DNA from: Nitrososphaerota archaeon
GTDB lineage: Archaea > Thermoproteota > Nitrososphaeria > Nitrososphaerales > Nitrosopumilaceae
Direction: 5' to 3'
Length of the DNA stretch: 43,992 nt
NCBI GenBank assembly: GCA_028867595.1
Contig: JAGWGB010000011.1
Span: 1 to 43,992 of the forward strand
A model generated the notes under the pieces. That model did no database searches. It was given only the letters and a program-made list of their open reading frames with translations, and had not been told where the DNA came from. Of this stretch, positions 16,628 to 24,113 are shown in pieces. A program made the translations under genes and the position numbers. Position 1 is the stretch's first letter, and every line of letters starts with the position of its first letter.

Positions 16628-17109
16628 GATAGTATGCCCACATGTGTTGCAAGTCTTTTGTGTTCATCAGATGAAATCCATTCAACCTGCAAATAATCCA
16701 TTATTTTTTCATCTTCCATTCCTAATCTTTTTGCTTCTTCAACGGCAACAATATAGGCCTCAATTTCAGTTGGCCTATCCACATAAGAATATGATTCATC
16801 GTATAGGTCAAGCCCTTGTCTTTGTTGCTTTACATGTACGAGTTCGTGCACTATATCCAGATACAGTGTAACGCTATCAGAATTTTTCAGATGATTTAAT
16901 GCCACTACAATTATCGCATCATCGTTTTTCACATGCATGTAATGAGTATTCGTGTCTACTACCACCTTGGTCTTGAAAAAGACATCATCTAGTTCATTGT
17001 CTGAACCGAAAACTTTCTGTAAAACTTCAACCTGCTTTAGTCCTACAAAAATATCTTCAATATCATATATTCCAGGATCTACGTTTCTATTGATTTTTAT
17101 CGTATTCAT
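16624..17109 (-). CDS. small HExxH-containing putative metallopeptidase
   Basis: 161 residues from ATG 17109 (168 from ATG 17130). A zinc-binding HELVH motif lies in LDIVHELVHVKQQRQG (His95 and His99 in the long numbering). Downstream PTEIEAYIVAVEEAK could supply a third Glu ligand, as in gluzincin-type peptidases. The N-terminal region shows beta-strand character. No signal peptide, so it is probably cytoplasmic. Its start lies inside the 3' end of the sortase-like gene, implying co-transcription and perhaps a functional link in processing, which is only inference. ImmA/IrrE- or SprT-like folds are alternatives. Its substrate is unknown. Confidence 0.75.
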   Translation of the reverse strand: MNTIKINRNVDPGIYDIEDIFVGLKQVEVLQKVFGSDNELDDVFFKTKVVVDTNTHYMHVKNDDAIIVVALNHLKNSDSVTLYLDIVHELVHVKQQRQGLDLYDESYSYVDRPTEIEAYIVAVEEAKRLGMEDEKIMDYLQVEWISSDEHKRLATHVGILS

Positions 17110-18061
17110 GTTTTGCAACTTCAACCTCATTTTTTTTTAATCTCTTTGTTTCAACATATGTTACAATGAGTAAAAAGACAAAGAGCCATGGAAGAAACAT
17201 TATCTCTCCTGCAATACCGTGGAATGATTGAAATTCGTTAACGTTAGTAGACACCTTGAGTACAAACAAGGATAGAGAAAGTATTCGAATTACATTTACA
17301 CCTATTGTTCCAACTACTCCAAGAACAAAATAAGCTGCCTTTCTGTTTCTTTGGATATTCATCTTGAGCAAAAACGCCATCATAACAAGAGAGTATATGA
17401 TTATGCTGTGAACCCCAGCAGAGGGCCAAAAGACTTGAAGTGCAAATGGGCCATGGTCTCCACTTAAGAACATGATGTTGCCGTGTGCGCTAGCAATACC
17501 AAAGTGGAAGGTTGTTATCAGAAAGACATCAAGACGCACAAGATATGGAACTACATACTGCAACGGACCAAGGGAATCATATGGGAAAAATGCGTCAAGC
17601 GATAAAATGATTGCAGTACCTGCAGCGTAGATCGGTCCTGCCGGTGAAATTCGTATCCATCTTTTGCCAAACAATACAGTTAGAGATATCATGAAAAACG
17701 CTGCAATGACAATAAAGTCCCACATCCAAGTCCACGAGTCTACCAGCAAAACATGGTATTGCGGCGCGACTGAGACAAGGTATGTTCTCAAGCCAAATTC
17801 TACACCTATCAGATAGCCGATAGCTGCGCCTGCTACGGGAATTGCTGCAAGTAATCTTTTCTTTGGGATCTCAAGTTTTAGCCCTATTAGTTCAGCCGCA
17901 ATAAAGGCCATGGCAAAAAGGAATCCTCCGCGACCTTGATTCCAGCCAAGACTAAATGTATCTGGAAAGACAGCAAGCGCAAACATTATTGGAGACGCAA
18001 TGATTGCGATAGCAATAAGTATACTTCTATTTTGCAATGATTTAATGCAAGACGTGTTCAA
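17087..18061 (-). CDS. thaumarchaeosortase-like (exosortase/archaeosortase family) membrane protein
   Basis: 324 residues, about eight membrane segments, basic C-terminal tail. Two of the three hallmark residues of the exosortase/archaeosortase superfamily are visible: Arg259 in GVNVIRIL and His281 in SFHGIAGE. At the position of the usual catalytic Cys stands Ser214 in FWPSAGVHS. This Cys-to-Ser change fits a thaumarchaeal subfamily, though I cannot confirm it by alignment. Such enzymes cut C-terminal tripartite signals from surface proteins and may attach them to lipid. The start is TTG at 18061, 15 bases after the Nre stop on the same strand. The end overlaps the HExxH gene. Confidence 0.82.
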   Translation of the reverse strand: MNTSCIKSLQNRSILIAIAIIASPIMFALAVFPDTFSLGWNQGRGGFLFAMAFIAAELIGLKLEIPKKRLLAAIPVAGAAIGYLIGVEFGLRTYLVSVAPQYHVLLVDSWTWMWDFIVIAAFFMISLTVLFGKRWIRISPAGPIYAAGTAIILSLDAFFPYDSLGPLQYVVPYLVRLDVFLITTFHFGIASAHGNIMFLSGDHGPFALQVFWPSAGVHSIIIYSLVMMAFLLKMNIQRNRKAAYFVLGVVGTIGVNVIRILSLSLFVLKVSTNVNEFQSFHGIAGEIMFLPWLFVFLLIVTYVETKRLKKNEVEVAKHEYDKNQ

Positions 18062-18076
18062 TAAAAACTCTAGCAG

Positions 18077-19237
18077 TCAGAAATAATCTTTAATTGATTT
18101 TTGCTTTCTTGCTTTTTGCAATTTACTTCGTGCTAACCATTCTTTCTTGTCTACACTAAGCCCTTTGCATGCAATATCCAGCCCTTCTTCAAAACTTGAT
18201 GCTAATGTTGGTTTTTGTTTTAATGCCATTCTAACGCCTTCTCTCACTTGCCAGACACCTACAGGAACTGCATATTCTGGACGTATCTCACGAAGTACCA
18301 TGACTCCGGCCTGAACCTTATTTAATAAAAGATATTCCGTTACAGCAAGTCTTGAAGCAAAATGCGCCCCAGCCGTTTCTGGATAGTGTGAGAGACCGTT
18401 TATGTTTTCAAAATCTGAACCAAATCCAATATTTCCATTTTGATCGTACCAAGCTTCCTGCATTTCAAACATCCATCTACTTGGAAACAAAAGTATAGAG
18501 TACAGATTTCCAAGATGTTCAAAGGCAAAAATTTGATAACTATCGATCTCAGAGAAATCAATTATCTCTTCAAGAAGGGCCTTTGAAATGGTATCATCGG
18601 TTGCAGTTATGCTCCATCGAGTTGGAACCAGTCTACGATTTTTTCCAAACATGCCTATACTGAAGCATTTTTGAATTTTGCTCACCTCGATTCCTCGGTT
18701 ATAGAGTTCTAGAACTGCATCTTGTGCCAAGACATCTTTGTCATAGAATAACTTCTGAATGTTCTTGTCCGATGAAGAATTTGTAAACTTGACATTCTTT
18801 ATCTCACCGATTGGTCCAAATGGTGCATTTTCAGAATCTACAAACGAAGACGCCCGAGCATTTTTTACAAACTCTAATTCAGAATCTGTAGAATGTGATG
18901 ACATTGCTAGGTCTTGCAGGCTTTCAATGTACCTGCCTTGCGGTTCGTTGGCCTTGATTGTTTGTATTCCTCTCACTAGAGATAGCCGGTAGTTCACAAT
19001 ATCTTCCAGACTCTTTCCGACCCATGATTCAGGCGTATCCATAACAAGCGTATCACCGTGAACAGGAGGTACCATGGGTCCTACCAATACCTTCGGATAC
19101 CCATAAGAGCCAACAAAGACGGAGGGCGGGCTAGAGCCTTCTACATAATTTGAAGAAAATAGATTGGCATATTTTGAGAGATATTCATTCCAGTTTGATT
19201 CAATTGCCTTTCGTATCTCGGCAGCGGTTCTAGTCAT
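18077..19237 (-). CDS. nre: Nre-family archaeal DNA repair protein
   Basis: 386 residues with the Nre (DUF650/DUF651) blocks: SPPSVFVGSYGYPKVLVGPMVPP in the N-terminal 60 residues, and AGAHFASRLAVTEYLL and VGVWQVREGVRMAL in the C-terminal domain. The end KQKSIKDYF is a PCNA-interacting peptide. In halophilic archaea NreA, with PCNA, protects against interstrand crosslinking damage. I do not see the N-terminal zinc finger reported in some relatives. It stands 15 bases upstream of the sortase-like gene on the same strand and is divergent from the gene at 19325. Confidence 0.9.
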   Translation of the reverse strand: MTRTAAEIRKAIESNWNEYLSKYANLFSSNYVEGSSPPSVFVGSYGYPKVLVGPMVPPVHGDTLVMDTPESWVGKSLEDIVNYRLSLVRGIQTIKANEPQGRYIESLQDLAMSSHSTDSELEFVKNARASSFVDSENAPFGPIGEIKNVKFTNSSSDKNIQKLFYDKDVLAQDAVLELYNRGIEVSKIQKCFSIGMFGKNRRLVPTRWSITATDDTISKALLEEIIDFSEIDSYQIFAFEHLGNLYSILLFPSRWMFEMQEAWYDQNGNIGFGSDFENINGLSHYPETAGAHFASRLAVTEYLLLNKVQAGVMVLREIRPEYAVPVGVWQVREGVRMALKQKPTLASSFEEGLDIACKGLSVDKKEWLARSKLQKARKQKSIKDYF

Positions 19238-19291
19238 TGGTTTTCAGATTGTTTTGATATTAATAATATGTTTGATGTAATCACTTTTGAG

Positions 19292-19297
19292 TTATAT
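19292..19297 (+). promoter_or_regulatory. TATA box for the gene at 19325
   Basis: TTATAT about 30 bases before the ATG at 19325. It lies inside the longer reading frame starting at 19268, arguing for the later start. Confidence 0.4.
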
Positions 19298-19324
19298 TCA
19301 ACTATTTACAAGAAAATAACAAAA

Positions 19325-19711
19325 ATGGCAGACGCAGAATCATTTGGAATTGAGAAAGGATATGGAAAACAGGCAGTAGACTGGATGAATGAAGAGGCAA
19401 AAAAGTTAGAATGGAAATTTGAAGCAAGACTATACAACTACGAATTAACCAGTCAAAACTTTGGTCCGTTTGAGATGTTTTCGTGGATAGGTGATTCAAA
19501 AGCAGCACGAGATCTTATTCTCAAGGCAAGCAAGCGATTCAAGATAAAAGTCATTGAGGGAGGATACAAAACACGACGATTGATAGTTAAGATGGTGCGA
19601 CATGAATACGGCTTGGTACGAAAAGGCGACAGAATAATAGGGCAGATAGAGTTTTCCTCATCGCATCTTACAAACAGCAAGTGGACAATAAGCAAAGAAG
19701 AAAGAAAATAA
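19325..19711 (+). CDS. hypothetical protein
   Basis: 128 residues from ATG 19325 (147 if begun at ATG 19268). Rich in Lys, Arg and aromatic residues (WKFEARLYNYEL, FEMFSWIGDSKAA), with a conserved-looking middle GGYKTRRLIVKMVRH and a final beta-type segment. No membrane part. The composition would suit a nucleic-acid-associated protein, but no known motif is present. The later start is preferred for its TATA box. It is divergent from the Nre gene and ends exactly where the convergent DUF99 gene ends. Confidence 0.65.
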   Translation: MADAESFGIEKGYGKQAVDWMNEEAKKLEWKFEARLYNYELTSQNFGPFEMFSWIGDSKAARDLILKASKRFKIKVIEGGYKTRRLIVKMVRHEYGLVRKGDRIIGQIEFSSSHLTNSKWTISKEERK

Positions 19712-20287
19712 TTATTGAATATGGGATAACTCTGCCTTGGCAAGGAGTTGTGCTACCCTTAATGGTTCCGGGATTGCTCCTTGTAATGTTAATGCGTCAA
19801 GAAGTTTTTTTGCTTCTTCTACTTCACACCCTTCGACGCGCAGGTAAATATCGTGTTTTGTATGTAAAGGCACCTTAGTTCGCGACCCGAGTTTTCTATA
19901 TTGTGTTACCTTAGATTCAAAATTTGGAAAGTGATGCTTAATTGCATCTTCAATTCCATCAGATTCTTCATACGTTACACCGATAATTGGGATCATGATC
20001 TCTTTTTGAAGTTTTTTTATATCAACGATATTATACATTGAAATTATCAATCCAGAAATTAATACAAAACTGATGTCTTGGCGTGCAAGTTTTTCATACA
20101 TGGAAATTATTGTATCAGTTGCATCATCGCCTTCAATAGTGGCTTTGCCAAAGACAAATCCATCTATTATAAAATCTCGCCTCATCACAACACCAGCCAG
20201 AATTGATGTAGTATCATTCTCTCGAAAGCTTTCGGCTATGGCAAGCCCACGTAAGCCTTTTTTCTCAAGTCTTATGTGATTCATCAC
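19712..20287 (-). CDS. DUF99 protein (UPF0215, endonuclease V-like)
   Basis: 191 residues of the DUF99 family, related in fold to endonuclease V: KGLRGLAIAESF near the N-terminus, LAGVVMRRDFIIDGF, EGDDATDTI, and the C-terminal YLRVEGCEVEEAKKLLDALTLQGAIPEPLRVAQLLA. Family members are common in archaea; a nuclease role is inferred from fold and not established. The start is one of two adjacent ATGs (20287 or 20284). It overlaps the end of a 41-residue membrane peptide gene by 23 bases, suggesting coupled expression. Confidence 0.85.
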   Translation of the reverse strand: MMNHIRLEKKGLRGLAIAESFRENDTTSILAGVVMRRDFIIDGFVFGKATIEGDDATDTIISMYEKLARQDISFVLISGLIISMYNIVDIKKLQKEIMIPIIGVTYEESDGIEDAIKHHFPNFESKVTQYRKLGSRTKVPLHTKHDIYLRVEGCEVEEAKKLLDALTLQGAIPEPLRVAQLLAKAELSHIQ

Positions 20288-20390
20288 TATTTCGTTTTAC
20301 GAATTTCCTATAAACAAGTACAGTTACAACAAAAAAAATAGCCGTCACAGAAGACCAGGAAGTAAAGGCAGCCACATCAAAACTAGTCAT
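20265..20390 (-). CDS. 41-residue single-pass membrane microprotein
   Basis: A short ORF translating as MTSFDVAAFTSWSSV followed by a hydrophobic stretch (about residues 14-27, ending VVTVLVY) and a basic-polar tail RKFVKRNSDESHKT. This is a typical single-pass membrane peptide with its positive end inside. The ATG at 20390 has a TATA element at 20415-20422, 28 bases upstream, matching leaderless genes in this window. Its stop lies within the start of the DUF99 gene, so the pair is probably one transcript. Function unknown. Confidence 0.6.
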   Translation of the reverse strand: MTSFDVAAFTSWSSVTAIFFVVTVLVYRKFVKRNSDESHKT

Positions 20391-20414
20391 GTATAGCACA
20401 TTTACAGGTTAGAG

Positions 20415-20422
20415 ATATTTTA
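20415..20422 (-). promoter_or_regulatory. TATA box for the 41-residue membrane peptide
   Basis: TAAAATAT on the minus strand, centred 28 bases before the ATG at 20390. It is the only promoter-like element seen upstream of the peptide and the DUF99 gene. Confidence 0.45.
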
Positions 20423-20465
20423 GTTAATGTTTAGACAGTACAATTATTTGTCATCAAAGGCCAAA

Positions 20466-21389
20466 TTATGCAATAATTTGTCCACTGCCAACTATTCGGA
20501 TTGTTTGCGATTCAGGTTTCAGAATTACACATATGTCATTTTTGATAAATGATGCAGGTTTGTTAAGGGAAAGTTTCATTGGATTCATAGATACTATTTT
20601 TGCGGCTCGGATCTGCATTCCTATGTTGACAAGAAACGTTTGATTTTCAGTCAGGTTGTCTTTGAAGAACTTGTTTTGTAGAAAATCTAATCCAATATCT
20701 TGAGATACAATAATGCCTTCTCCACTAGATAATTGGTCACCTCTTTGAACATCATCTGCCACTATGCCCTTTACAGCAAGCCCAACTCGAGCTGGAGATA
20801 TTGCTTCTTCAACTGGGTCGTCGTGCATTTGAATTGATTTTATCAAAACTTCATCTCCTTTTGGAAATAGTTTCAGTTTATCGTACACTTTGACTTTACC
20901 TTGAGCTACCTTACCAAGTATTACAGTGCCCACCCCTTTTACTTCAAAACAATGATCAATTGGAATTCTCGTACCTCCATCAGTTGATACTGATTCTAAT
21001 GCGTCCATTTCTTTTCGAAGATCTGATGGTTCTACTATCTTGTATTGTTCCACAACGGTTCCCTTTATCATCAGACGAAGTTTTTCTCGGTCTACATCAT
21101 ACGAGTGAGTCAGCAATCCCTTGTTTTTCTTGAGTACATCAAGTGCGACAATCTGCTCGCCTGTAAACTTGTCAAGTTTTGATACGTGAAATATGACATA
21201 TTCTCCCATGTTTATTGCTTGAAGAAGAGGCTGTATCTTTTCTGGAAAACCAGTAGGCAGTGTCCATGTTTTTACAACACCTGTATCTTTTTTATCATAG
21301 ATTGTAATGTCAGTCGCTGTCCCTTTTTTGCCAAAGTCTTTGGCTAGCGACTCGTCGTCTCCAAGTAAGGTGTAATTGATTGATTTCAT
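20466..21389 (-). CDS. EF-Tu/SelB-like protein without GTPase motifs
   Basis: 307 residues. The middle (about 142-222) is an EF-Tu domain 2: IPIDHCFEVKGVGTVILGKV, then KVKVYDKLKLFP and GLAVKGIVADDVQRGDQLS, as in EF-1alpha and SelB. A domain 3-like region follows, ending RIVGSGQII. The N-terminal 130 residues sit where a G domain should be but lack the P-loop (GHVDHGKT), DxxG and NKxD motifs; instead they hold short alpha/beta segments such as YVIFHVSKLDKFTGEQIVALD. It cannot hydrolyse GTP in the normal way. It may bind tRNA, the ribosome or a factor. ATG start, with a TATA-like element about 28 bases upstream. Confidence 0.8.
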   Translation of the reverse strand: MKSINYTLLGDDESLAKDFGKKGTATDITIYDKKDTGVVKTWTLPTGFPEKIQPLLQAINMGEYVIFHVSKLDKFTGEQIVALDVLKKNKGLLTHSYDVDREKLRLMIKGTVVEQYKIVEPSDLRKEMDALESVSTDGGTRIPIDHCFEVKGVGTVILGKVAQGKVKVYDKLKLFPKGDEVLIKSIQMHDDPVEEAISPARVGLAVKGIVADDVQRGDQLSSGEGIIVSQDIGLDFLQNKFFKDNLTENQTFLVNIGMQIRAAKIVSMNPMKLSLNKPASFIKNDICVILKPESQTIRIVGSGQIIA

Positions 21390-21472
21390 TTTATTTTTGA
21401 GAATTGACGACTAGTAAAATATCTTATGAATGTAATGACATCTAAAAACAGACCTTGTAAAGTTAGATGGTG

Positions 21473-21787
21473 CTATACAACGCCCACTTTATGAATGGTA
21501 ACAAGTCCGTTATCTCCAATAATTTCTTTAATTTCTGGCAATATTGTTTCGATTTTTTGGAGTTCATCAATTACCTCAATTAGTAATGGCATGTTAACTG
21601 ATATTCCTTCCACTTGAAAATTTGACTTGCCACGTTTACCATATCCAGACACTCCAGCCCACACAGTTGCCCCAGAGATCTTCCCTTTCTTTAGGATATC
21701 CAGCACTAGATTGTGTACACGTTTTCCCTTGAATGTATCATTGCGTTTTATCCTTATTACAAGCGACCACATCTCTAATGTTCTCAT
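21473..21787 (-). CDS. DUF190 protein
   Basis: 104 residues of the DUF190 family, a small PII-like fold: LVIRIKRNDTFKGKRVHNLVLDILKKGKISGATVWAGVSGYGKRG. The block GATV..G..GYG is the family signature. DUF190 genes are regularly found beside crcB fluoride channels, as here: its ATG overlaps the crcB stop as ATGA. A regulatory role in fluoride or ion export is inferred from that association. It is the last gene of the four-gene operon. Confidence 0.9.
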   Translation of the reverse strand: MRTLEMWSLVIRIKRNDTFKGKRVHNLVLDILKKGKISGATVWAGVSGYGKRGKSNFQVEGISVNMPLLIEVIDELQKIETILPEIKEIIGDNGLVTIHKVGVV

Positions 21788-22173
21788 CTAAATCCACCCT
21801 CCAGAATTACGCTTGCCAAGGCCCTACCACCAAATATGGCTCCAAGCGATAACCCCACATTAGTCATTACATTAATTGCCATTAGTAGGTATTGTTTGTT
21901 ATCAATCAAGTTTGAAGCTTCAAGTGCAAATGATGACATCGTAGTCAATCCTCCACAAAATCCAATTGCTACAAGCAATGCATATTTTTCGTCGAGGTTC
22001 CATTGTTGTGATAAAACTGCAAATGCACCGAGAATGAAGCTTCCAATTACATTTACTAGCAATACGTTTAGAGGCAGTGCACCAAATAAGAGAGGGGATT
22101 TTGTGATGCCATACCGTAGGAAAACTCCCGATACCCCGCCTATTGCAAGAAACACTAATTCAATCATTTTCAT
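21784..22173 (-). CDS. crcB: CrcB/Fluc fluoride channel
   Basis: 129 residues from ATG 22173 (131 from ATG 22179), four membrane segments. The Fluc signature is clear: GFCGGLTTMSSFALE (about residues 70-84), with IGGVSGVFLRYGI near the N-terminus and NVIGSFILG before the signature. Fluc proteins form dual-topology dimers that export fluoride; a single gene implies a homodimer. The start at 22173 overlaps the stop of the 79-residue gene as ATGA, and its own stop overlaps DUF190 as ATGA. I do not see a convincing fluoride riboswitch upstream. Confidence 0.95.
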   Translation of the reverse strand: MKMIELVFLAIGGVSGVFLRYGITKSPLLFGALPLNVLLVNVIGSFILGAFAVLSQQWNLDEKYALLVAIGFCGGLTTMSSFALEASNLIDNKQYLLMAINVMTNVGLSLGAIFGGRALASVILEGGFR

Positions 22174-22409
22174 ACCCAACTATTGTAATGGTTATTTAGA
22201 TTAGATACATTTTTGGTTTTCCTAAACCAAAATGAGATCTTATTTTTCATAATGCCATAACTTGGAAGCTGTAAAGAATGATTTTGATTTGCCATCCATT
22301 CATCAAATCTGTCAGTCCAGTGTTTCCTTGCTTTATGTTTGAAAGTCGATTTAGTTGCAAATGTTGTTCTCCACATACAATTTCTAGAATGGTTTTGGTA
22401 CAGTTTCAT
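22170..22409 (-). CDS. 79-residue basic protein in the cupredoxin-crcB operon
   Basis: A small protein rich in Lys, Arg, His, Trp and Asn (WRTTFATKSTFKHKARKHW), without a membrane segment. Composition alone would leave it doubtful, but both ends are coupled: its ATG overlaps the cupredoxin stop as ATGA (22406-22409) and its stop overlaps a crcB ATG as ATGA (22170-22173). It fills the gap between those genes exactly, which is unlikely for a chance ORF. Family not recognised. Nucleic-acid or anion binding is conceivable from charge, but unproven. Confidence 0.6.
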   Translation of the reverse strand: MKLYQNHSRNCMWRTTFATKSTFKHKARKHWTDRFDEWMANQNHSLQLPSYGIMKNKISFWFRKTKNVSNLNNHYNSWV

Positions 22410-23941
22410 ATCGGCATCTTTTTTGCTGAAGTTTTATCACTAGGCATGTCAGAAGGACGTAAACGCGTCTTTGTTTTGTTACCCGTGCGTTTCTTGACAT
22501 ATACGACTGCAACTGCACCTCCAGCCGGCACAAAGAACAGTGGCATTAGCCAGAAATTTACGTCCATGTTTCTTGCAGGCTCAACCATTGGCATATTCAT
22601 ATCACTTGTATCTGTTGAGTTGCCAGGATTTACTACAGTAGTATACTGTACAGCTTGATCTGTATGTGCAATATCAGAAAATTCAAAGGTCACAGGACCT
22701 GTGTTGTCAAATCGAAAATACTGGTATGCTCCTCCGAACTGTGTCGAGTCTTCAACTTTGTACAATTGCTGCCCATTTTGTGTAATTGTAAATATATAGT
22801 GAGCAGGTATTGCTTCGTACTTGATGTTGTCATAGACTTGATAAATGAACGTGATTTGTTTCCCAGTTGTAATGTAATGTGGTTCCCAATCGAGGTCAAC
22901 CTCATATGCTCTGTCAGGGGTGAGTCGTATGACTGGGAATTTTGTAATATCGTTTCCATATGCATCAACAGGAACAGATTCTGATGGCTTTACTATCACG
23001 TAACCCTGCATCCACGGATGCAAGGTACAGTAATACTCGAATGTTCCAGTAGTCGTGAACTTGTGGGTCCAGGATTTGTCAATGAGAATGTTGCCACTGT
23101 CAAAAAGACCATTTGGTTGCCCCACGCTATTTCCAAGAAGACTTGCTCTGCCTGAAGAGTGACCGCTTGTTACAGTATGGGTCTCTTTATCCTGATTTAT
23201 CCAAGTTACACTTTGATTCACAGATATAGTCACAGTGGATGGGGCATACCAAGATGGGGCATCGGTGTTAAATTGTGGGTTGTACGCACCATATGGGATG
23301 GTAACAACTTGCGATGTACCAGCAGGGGCTTGTGACACTGCAGTATGCGCACTATATTGACCACCAATTGTTATGCTCACTATCTCGTTTGGCCCTTTCC
23401 ACTCGGACATGCTAGTATTTGGAGCACCTGATCCTTGCATCTGGATTTGAAAGTTAACAGGGCTTACGTTTTGCAAAGCACCTGTGACCTGAATATCTTT
23501 TCCATTAGATGCAAGCGCAGACTCGTTTGAAAGTATCAACACACCATTGCCTTCCATCTGTTGAGCCCTTATGCCATAATTCTCGTACGGTATCAACTTT
23601 CCTTGTGGGTCTGCAAAGGATATTTGAAGGGCAAGAGGCTGGTCTGGTTCTATCGGCGTAGACATTATTGTAACATGAACAGAGCCATCCGAAGAAACTG
23701 CTTTTCCTATGACCAACGAGCTGTTAGATTCTGTCTGCGTAAATGTGGGGGTCTGATCGTAATACTGTGCAAAGGCAGGACCATGCACCAGATACAAGAT
23801 AAGGAATGTAAATATGACAACACCATAGATAAGAGATTCCTTGAGGAACTTGTTTATTTCGACTTGAGATAATGGCGAGAAGATGGATATTGTTGAATAG
23901 ATTGTTTTTCTCTTATCTTGATTTTTTTTGTTTTTAGTCAT
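22406..23941 (-). CDS. membrane-anchored cupredoxin (plastocyanin-like) protein
   Basis: 511 residues. A hydrophobic segment near residues 38-58 follows a charged N-terminus (signal anchor), and a second lies near the C-terminus (about 462-482) before a basic tail. Between them is a plastocyanin-like domain with type 1 copper ligands: His in DKETHTVTSG (about 253) and Cys305, His308 and Met311 in YYCTLHPWM. After it comes a second beta-rich domain. It is probably an extracellular copper electron carrier or copper-binding surface protein, as is common in thaumarchaea. It leads a four-gene operon with crcB. An inverted repeat lies next to its ATG. Confidence 0.88.
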   Translation of the reverse strand: MTKNKKNQDKRKTIYSTISIFSPLSQVEINKFLKESLIYGVVIFTFLILYLVHGPAFAQYYDQTPTFTQTESNSSLVIGKAVSSDGSVHVTIMSTPIEPDQPLALQISFADPQGKLIPYENYGIRAQQMEGNGVLILSNESALASNGKDIQVTGALQNVSPVNFQIQMQGSGAPNTSMSEWKGPNEIVSITIGGQYSAHTAVSQAPAGTSQVVTIPYGAYNPQFNTDAPSWYAPSTVTISVNQSVTWINQDKETHTVTSGHSSGRASLLGNSVGQPNGLFDSGNILIDKSWTHKFTTTGTFEYYCTLHPWMQGYVIVKPSESVPVDAYGNDITKFPVIRLTPDRAYEVDLDWEPHYITTGKQITFIYQVYDNIKYEAIPAHYIFTITQNGQQLYKVEDSTQFGGAYQYFRFDNTGPVTFEFSDIAHTDQAVQYTTVVNPGNSTDTSDMNMPMVEPARNMDVNFWLMPLFFVPAGGAVAVVYVKKRTGNKTKTRLRPSDMPSDKTSAKKMPI

Positions 23942-23942
23942 T

Positions 23943-23973
23943 TGTCTACCTCTTAATTTTCATTGGGTAGACA
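23943..23973 (-). promoter_or_regulatory. inverted repeat at the start of the cupredoxin-crcB operon
   Basis: Two perfect 8-base arms, TGTCTACC (23943-23950) and GGTAGACA (23966-23973), separated by 15 bases and starting 2 bases from the ATG of the cupredoxin gene. An AT-rich element (TAATAAT-like) lies just beyond, near 23975-23982. If that is the TATA box, the repeat covers the transcription start, the usual place for a repressor site in archaea. One arm also overlaps an AGAGGT Shine-Dalgarno-like sequence, so an RNA hairpin is a weaker alternative. Confidence 0.5.
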
Positions 23974-24113
23974 TTATTAGCATCAAGCGACGCGGTTTAG
24001 AAATTTTTTTATTTCAAGGCTAATGTCATAGCCTACCAAGCCTGTATCACATGACACTTTTAAGGTTTTATATTTTTGGGTGTCATTTTGATTCAATTTT
24101 GTGACCCTACAGA

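Noticed and set aside
22180-22230. Possible fluoride riboswitch ahead of crcB
   Set aside because: The sequence is occupied by the coupled 79-residue ORF and I see no pseudoknot-like fluoride aptamer pattern.
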